DNA of 16,898 bases from assembly GCA_910588405.1 (NCBI GenBank), contig CAJUPT010000065.1, positions 1 to 16,898 on the forward strand, given 5' to 3'. The stretch comes from an uncultured Lachnospiraceae bacterium (lineage in GTDB: Bacteria; Bacillota; Clostridia; Lachnospirales; Lachnospiraceae). Below the pieces are notes generated by a model. That model was not told the origin of the DNA, ran no database searches, and worked only from the letters and a program-made list of their open reading frames with translations. The first letter of the stretch is position 1, and each line of letters starts with the position of its first letter. Made by a program: the position numbers and the translations under genes. Below, piece by piece: positions 14,030-16,898 of the stretch.

Positions 14030-16114
14030 ATGGAGCTAATTAACACCGTTGTGGGTGTGCCGCTGGGCTGGCTGATGTGGGCATGCTATCAGGTATTTCG
14101 CCATTACGGCCTGGCGCTTATTTTGTTTACATTGCTGACGAAGGCTGTCATGTTTCCGATCTCTTTGCTGGTGCAGAAAAATTCCATCAAGATGGTTCGG
14201 ATGAAACCGCAGTTAGATGCCCTGCGTTATCAGTATGTGGATGACAAGGATGCGTTTATCGATGCACAGTCGGCGCTTTATAAGAAGGAACATTACAGTC
14301 CCATGGCGGGTGTCTGGCCGCTTTTACTCCAGCTCCCGATTATCTTCGGCCTGCTTGATGTTGTTTATAAACCGTTAAAGCATATCCTGCATCTGCCGTC
14401 AGAGCTTCAGGGGGCCTTCGTGGAGAAGACGGCGGAGCTATTGTCGACCACGGTGGGACATTTGGGGACGACAGCCCAGCTTGCGGCAGTGGAACAGGTG
14501 CGGAGCATGCCGGATGCGTTCCTCTCACTCCCCGGGGCTAAAGAGGCGGTTGCCGCCATTCAGGGCATGCGCCTGGATTTTTTCGGACTTGACCTCACAA
14601 AGACTCCAGACCCTGCCCTGGTAAACGGACTGCTTCTCGTCCCGGTTTTGGCAGGGGCGTCCGCCTTTCTTATGTGCCTGATCCAGAATAAGATCAATGT
14701 TTTGCAGATTGAGCAGAATAAGCTTTCCCGGTGGGGAATGACGGTTTTTATGATTGGGTTTTCCGGCTTCTTTGCCTTTATCGTCCCGGCGGCAGTGGGG
14801 CTCTACTGGACTTTTGGCAACCTCTTTTCCATAGGAGTGACCTATTTGGTAAATGTGGTTTACCCCCCTCAGAAATACATTGATTATAAGGTTCTGAGGG
14901 AGATGAAACAGTCCGTCGCTGAGGAGCAGGCCAGGAAGAAAAAGAATGCCGTTCTGGCGAAGAAATACTATAAACAATTTTTTGCGCCGGAGAACGCAAA
15001 AAATATGAAGGTCATGTTTTATTCTGAGGGAAGCGGATTCTATAAATATTTCCGGAAATTGATCGAGGCACTCCTTCGGGATACGGACCTGACGATTCAC
15101 TATGTGACCAGTGATCCGGACGATGCGGTTTTTCAGAAAAATGAACCGAGGATCCGCCCTTATTATGTGGACGAGACCCGCCTGATTCCGCTGATGATGA
15201 AGCTGGAGGCGGACATTGTGATTATGACAACGCCGGATCTGGAGAAATACCATATCAAACGGTCCAGGGTTCGGAAAAACGTAGAGTACATTTTCATGGA
15301 TCATGGCTGCTCCAGTGACAATCTGGCTTACCGGACCGGGGCTCTTGATGCCTATGATACGCTGTTTGTAGTCAGCAGGGAGCAGGCGGTCGAGGCCCGC
15401 GCCATTGAGAAGCTGCGCCATACGAAGAGAAAGCGCATCGTCGAATGCGGCTACGGATTGATCGACGATATGATCGCCGCCTATGAAGCGATGGATCCGG
15501 TGGAAAACAAGATGAAGACGATTTTGATCGCGCCGTCCTGGCAGTATGACAATATTATGGACTCCTGCCTGGATGATCTGGTCGAAGCCTTATACGGCAG
15601 GGGGTACCGCATCATTATCCGCCCGCACCCCCAGTATGTGCGCCGTTTCCCCATGCAGATGAAAGCCATTATGGAACGTTACCGGGACAGGATGTCGGAC
15701 GATTTTGTGATCGAGACAGACTTTTCTTCCAATGTGACGGTCTATACGGCCGATCTGGTTATCACGGACTGGAGCGGCATTGCCTATGAGTTTTCGTTTA
15801 CGACAGATAAGCCCTCCCTTTTTATTAACACGAAGCTAAAAGTGATCAACGAGGACTATCAGAAGATACCGCTGGTTCCTTTTGATATTACGGCCCGCTC
15901 CAAGGTGGGGCGCCAGGTGGAAAAAGCCCAGGTGAGGCACCTGGCTCCCGTCGTGGAAGAACTGCTTGCGAATCAGGAGGAGTACCGGGAGCGGATTATT
16001 GCTTTAAAGCAGCAGCATTTTTACAATCTGGGACACAGCGGCGAGGTGGGATGCCAGTATATCAAGCGCCGGCTTGCCAGACGGTACGGCAGGAAGCCGG
16101 CGGCGCCTGTCTGA
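14030..16114 (+). CDS. YidC/Oxa1 insertase fused to CDP-glycerol glycerophosphotransferase (TagB/TagF family)
   Basis: One uninterrupted 694-codon ORF joins two families. Residues ~1-282 are YidC/Oxa1-like: YGLALILFTLLTKAVMFPIS with Lys38 at the position of the conserved cationic residue, KNSIKMVRMKPQLDALR, WPLLLQLPIIFGLLDVVYKPL, and PAAVGLYWTFGNLFSI. A basic, helical linker (about 285-325) follows. From Met326 the sequence is a Glyphos_transf domain: KVMFYSEGSGFYKYF, DHG with His425, RPHP with His533, and TDWSGIAYEF with Asp580. The two His match the catalytic His seen in TagF-type enzymes. The transferase would lie on the cytoplasmic face, consistent with a YidC C-terminus, and would use CDP-glycerol or a related CDP-alditol to build a polyol-phosphate chain. 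ATG 14030 is 2 nt after the signal peptidase stop. An AGAGGA-type ribosome site lies about 7 nt upstream. A frameshift artefact is unlikely because there is one frame throughout. Confidence 0.92.
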   Translation: MELINTVVGVPLGWLMWACYQVFRHYGLALILFTLLTKAVMFPISLLVQKNSIKMVRMKPQLDALRYQYVDDKDAFIDAQSALYKKEHYSPMAGVWPLLLQLPIIFGLLDVVYKPLKHILHLPSELQGAFVEKTAELLSTTVGHLGTTAQLAAVEQVRSMPDAFLSLPGAKEAVAAIQGMRLDFFGLDLTKTPDPALVNGLLLVPVLAGASAFLMCLIQNKINVLQIEQNKLSRWGMTVFMIGFSGFFAFIVPAAVGLYWTFGNLFSIGVTYLVNVVYPPQKYIDYKVLREMKQSVAEEQARKKKNAVLAKKYYKQFFAPENAKNMKVMFYSEGSGFYKYFRKLIEALLRDTDLTIHYVTSDPDDAVFQKNEPRIRPYYVDETRLIPLMMKLEADIVIMTTPDLEKYHIKRSRVRKNVEYIFMDHGCSSDNLAYRTGALDAYDTLFVVSREQAVEARAIEKLRHTKRKRIVECGYGLIDDMIAAYEAMDPVENKMKTILIAPSWQYDNIMDSCLDDLVEALYGRGYRIIIRPHPQYVRRFPMQMKAIMERYRDRMSDDFVIETDFSSNVTVYTADLVITDWSGIAYEFSFTTDKPSLFINTKLKVINEDYQKIPLVPFDITARSKVGRQVEKAQVRHLAPVVEELLANQEEYRERIIALKQQHFYNLGHSGEVGCQYIKRRLARRYGRKPAAPV

Positions 16115-16122
16115 ATTTTCTT
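16088..16122 (+). terminator. Weak candidate Rho-independent terminator at the end of the fusion gene
   Basis: GGCAGG (16088-16093) can pair with CCTGTC (16106-16111), one G-U pair, around a GC-rich loop, followed by a short T-rich run AATTTTCTT. The stem overlaps the last codons. The tail is short, so this is only a tentative end for the polymer operon. Confidence 0.3.
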
Positions 16123-16137
16123 GATTTGTAGAAAACA

Positions 16138-16166
16138 TTGATATTTGTGGCAAAAAGTAATATGCT
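16138..16166 (+). promoter_or_regulatory. Candidate promoter overlapping the dyad
   Basis: TTGATA at 16138-16143, a 17-bp spacer and TATGCT at 16161-16166 (four of six consensus bases). Transcription would start inside the left arm of the dyad that begins at 16164, the usual position of a repressor operator. Confidence 0.4.
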
Positions 16167-16205
16167 TATAGTAAACGCCAAAAGTATTTGCCGTTTACTA
16201 TAAGC
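16164..16205. promoter_or_regulatory. Long perfect dyad (possible operator or leader hairpin)
   Basis: The arms are GCTTATAGTAAACG (16164-16177) and its exact complement (16192-16205), 14 bp each. After one C-C mismatch the stem continues CAAA/TTTG around a 4-nt loop, so the whole element can form an 18-pair hairpin. No T-run follows on the plus strand, which argues against a plus-strand terminator. A protein operator or a leader structure for the downstream gene fits better. Confidence 0.6.
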
Positions 16206-16303
16206 CCTATGGGGATGTGCACGATTTTTGTAAGGCAGATTCTGCACTTACATGCAGTAAAAACCGGCACAGCAGACTCCATAAAAAAAAGATTTATGTC
16301 GTC

Positions 16304-16312
16304 TGTTATAGT
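16304..16312 (+). promoter_or_regulatory. Candidate extended -10 element upstream of the LicC-like gene
   Basis: TG-T-TATAGT matches the TGnTATAAT extended -10 pattern and lies about 57 bp before the ATG. No good -35 box is present at the right distance (the region is an A-run). It is an alternative to the promoter at 16138-16166. Confidence 0.3.
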
Positions 16313-16368
16313 TTGCAGGGAGGCGGATTTATAACTGCTTGTTCACGAAAAATGGAGATTATCATAAT

Positions 16369-16898
16369 ATGAACATTCGAGAATGCGATATTTTATGCAA
16401 ATTATGGGAGACGCCCTATGTGAATCAGCGCACACTGGCGGAGGCCTGCGGAGTTTCTCTGGGAATGGCAAACCGGTGTTTAAAAAACCTGAAGGAATAT
16501 GGATATCTGGACGGAAATTTTCGGCTGACAGAACAGGCACATCGTGAAATCTCTGAAAAGAAGCCAAAAAACGCAGTGATTCTGGCTGCCGGTTTCGGGA
16601 TGCGCATGGTACCGATCAATATGGAAATCCCCAAAGCCTTTTTGGAGGTAAAGGGAGAGCTGCTCATTGAGCGGATCATCAGGCAGCTTCATGAGGCCGG
16701 CGTCCGGGAGATTTATGTGGTGGTCGGATATATGAAGGAGCGGTTTGATTACCTGATCGACCGCTTTGGGGTTCGCCTGGTTGTCAATCCGGATTATGGG
16801 GCCAAAAACAATCTCCATTCGCTGAAAAGGGCGGAGAAGTATTTGGCGGACTCTTATCTTATCCCCTGTGATGTCTGGTGTGAGGAGAACCCTTTCCG
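16369..16898 (+). CDS. Winged-helix plus LicC-like CTP:phosphocholine cytidylyltransferase (3' partial)
   Basis: The frame is open from the ATG at 16369 to the end of the window (176 codons), so the C-terminus is missing. Residues ~1-62 form a winged-helix DNA-binding-like domain: LCKLWETPYVNQRTLAEACG, then SLGMANRCLKNLKEYGYL. From ~68 there is a nucleotidyltransferase domain of the LicC/sugar-1-phosphate type: LAAGFGMRM-VPIN from residue 72, Lys89 in PKAF, YVVVGYMKERFDYL, NPDYGAKNNLHSL and PCDVW with the acidic metal residue. NPDY..KNN..S is typical of LicC-type choline-phosphate cytidylyltransferases. A GGAG-type site lies about 11 nt upstream. It probably makes CDP-choline (or a similar CDP-alcohol) for decorating a surface polymer. 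A choline kinase, permease or LicD-type gene would be expected downstream, outside the window. Confidence 0.85.
   Translation, partial: MNIRECDILCKLWETPYVNQRTLAEACGVSLGMANRCLKNLKEYGYLDGNFRLTEQAHREISEKKPKNAVILAAGFGMRMVPINMEIPKAFLEVKGELLIERIIRQLHEAGVREIYVVVGYMKERFDYLIDRFGVRLVVNPDYGAKNNLHSLKRAEKYLADSYLIPCDVWCEENPF

Larger units (their letters stand above)
16115..16368. other. Non-coding region before the LicC-like gene
   Basis: This 254-bp gap lies between two plus-strand genes. It contains a candidate promoter (16138-16166), a long perfect dyad (16164-16205), an A-run near 16282-16290 and an extended -10 element near 16304-16312. Its A/T content is clearly higher than the flanking genes. No coding frame with a ribosome site was seen. 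The size and content suggest that the LicC-like gene is separately regulated. Confidence 0.6.

Noticed and set aside
14525..15421. Minus-strand 298-codon ORF
   Set aside because: It is antisense to the YidC-TagF fusion and lacks family motifs.
16164..16205. The dyad as a Rho-independent terminator for the fusion gene
   Set aside because: No T-run follows the right arm on the plus strand, and the stem is A/T-rich.

Overview
The window looks like a chromosomal segment of an anaerobic Firmicute, most likely a gut Lachnospiraceae or related Clostridia. This is inferred from moderate GC, strong AGGAGG-type ribosome sites, TTG/GTG starts in coupled operons, a clostridial-type small ferredoxin-thioredoxin reductase protein, a LytTR two-component pair, and a LicC-like nucleotidyltransferase with an N-terminal winged helix. 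No rRNA, tRNA, CRISPR array, insertion sequence or phage gene was seen.

Region A (1-8734, plus strand) is one tightly packed gene run whose promoter lies outside the window. It encodes a large surface-type protein (5' end cut off) with five copies of a ~120-residue domain I do not recognise, and a lipoprotein carrying a sixth copy. These are followed by two ABC exporter half-transporters (4-bp overlap), a trigger-factor-like chaperone (4-bp overlap, TTG start), a thioredoxin, and a 66-residue protein with three CxC pairs of the ferredoxin-thioredoxin reductase catalytic type. The spacing suggests co-expression of a surface protein family, an exporter and a folding/thiol-redox module. The exported substrate is unknown.

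Region B (8843-10839, minus strand) is a LytTR response regulator and an Agr/HPK10-type sensor kinase overlapping by 4 bp. They are driven by a near-consensus promoter (TTGATA-N17-TATAAT). No autoinducer peptide gene is visible.

Region C (11131-16898, plus strand) is divergent from region B, with its own promoter (TTGAAA-N17-TATTAT). It reads as an anionic cell-surface polymer cassette: a five-TM alkaline-phosphatase-superfamily protein built like LtaS, a small 'AYIDP' membrane protein with a coiled-coil tail, a type I signal peptidase, a single ORF joining a YidC/Oxa1 insertase to a CDP-glycerol glycerophosphotransferase (TagB/TagF family), and, after a 254-bp non-coding gap, a winged-helix/LicC-like cytidylyltransferase that runs off the end.

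The most unusual items are the YidC-TagF fusion with its cassette, the six-copy unknown domain family linked to an exporter and a redox module, and a long perfect dyad in front of the LicC-like gene.
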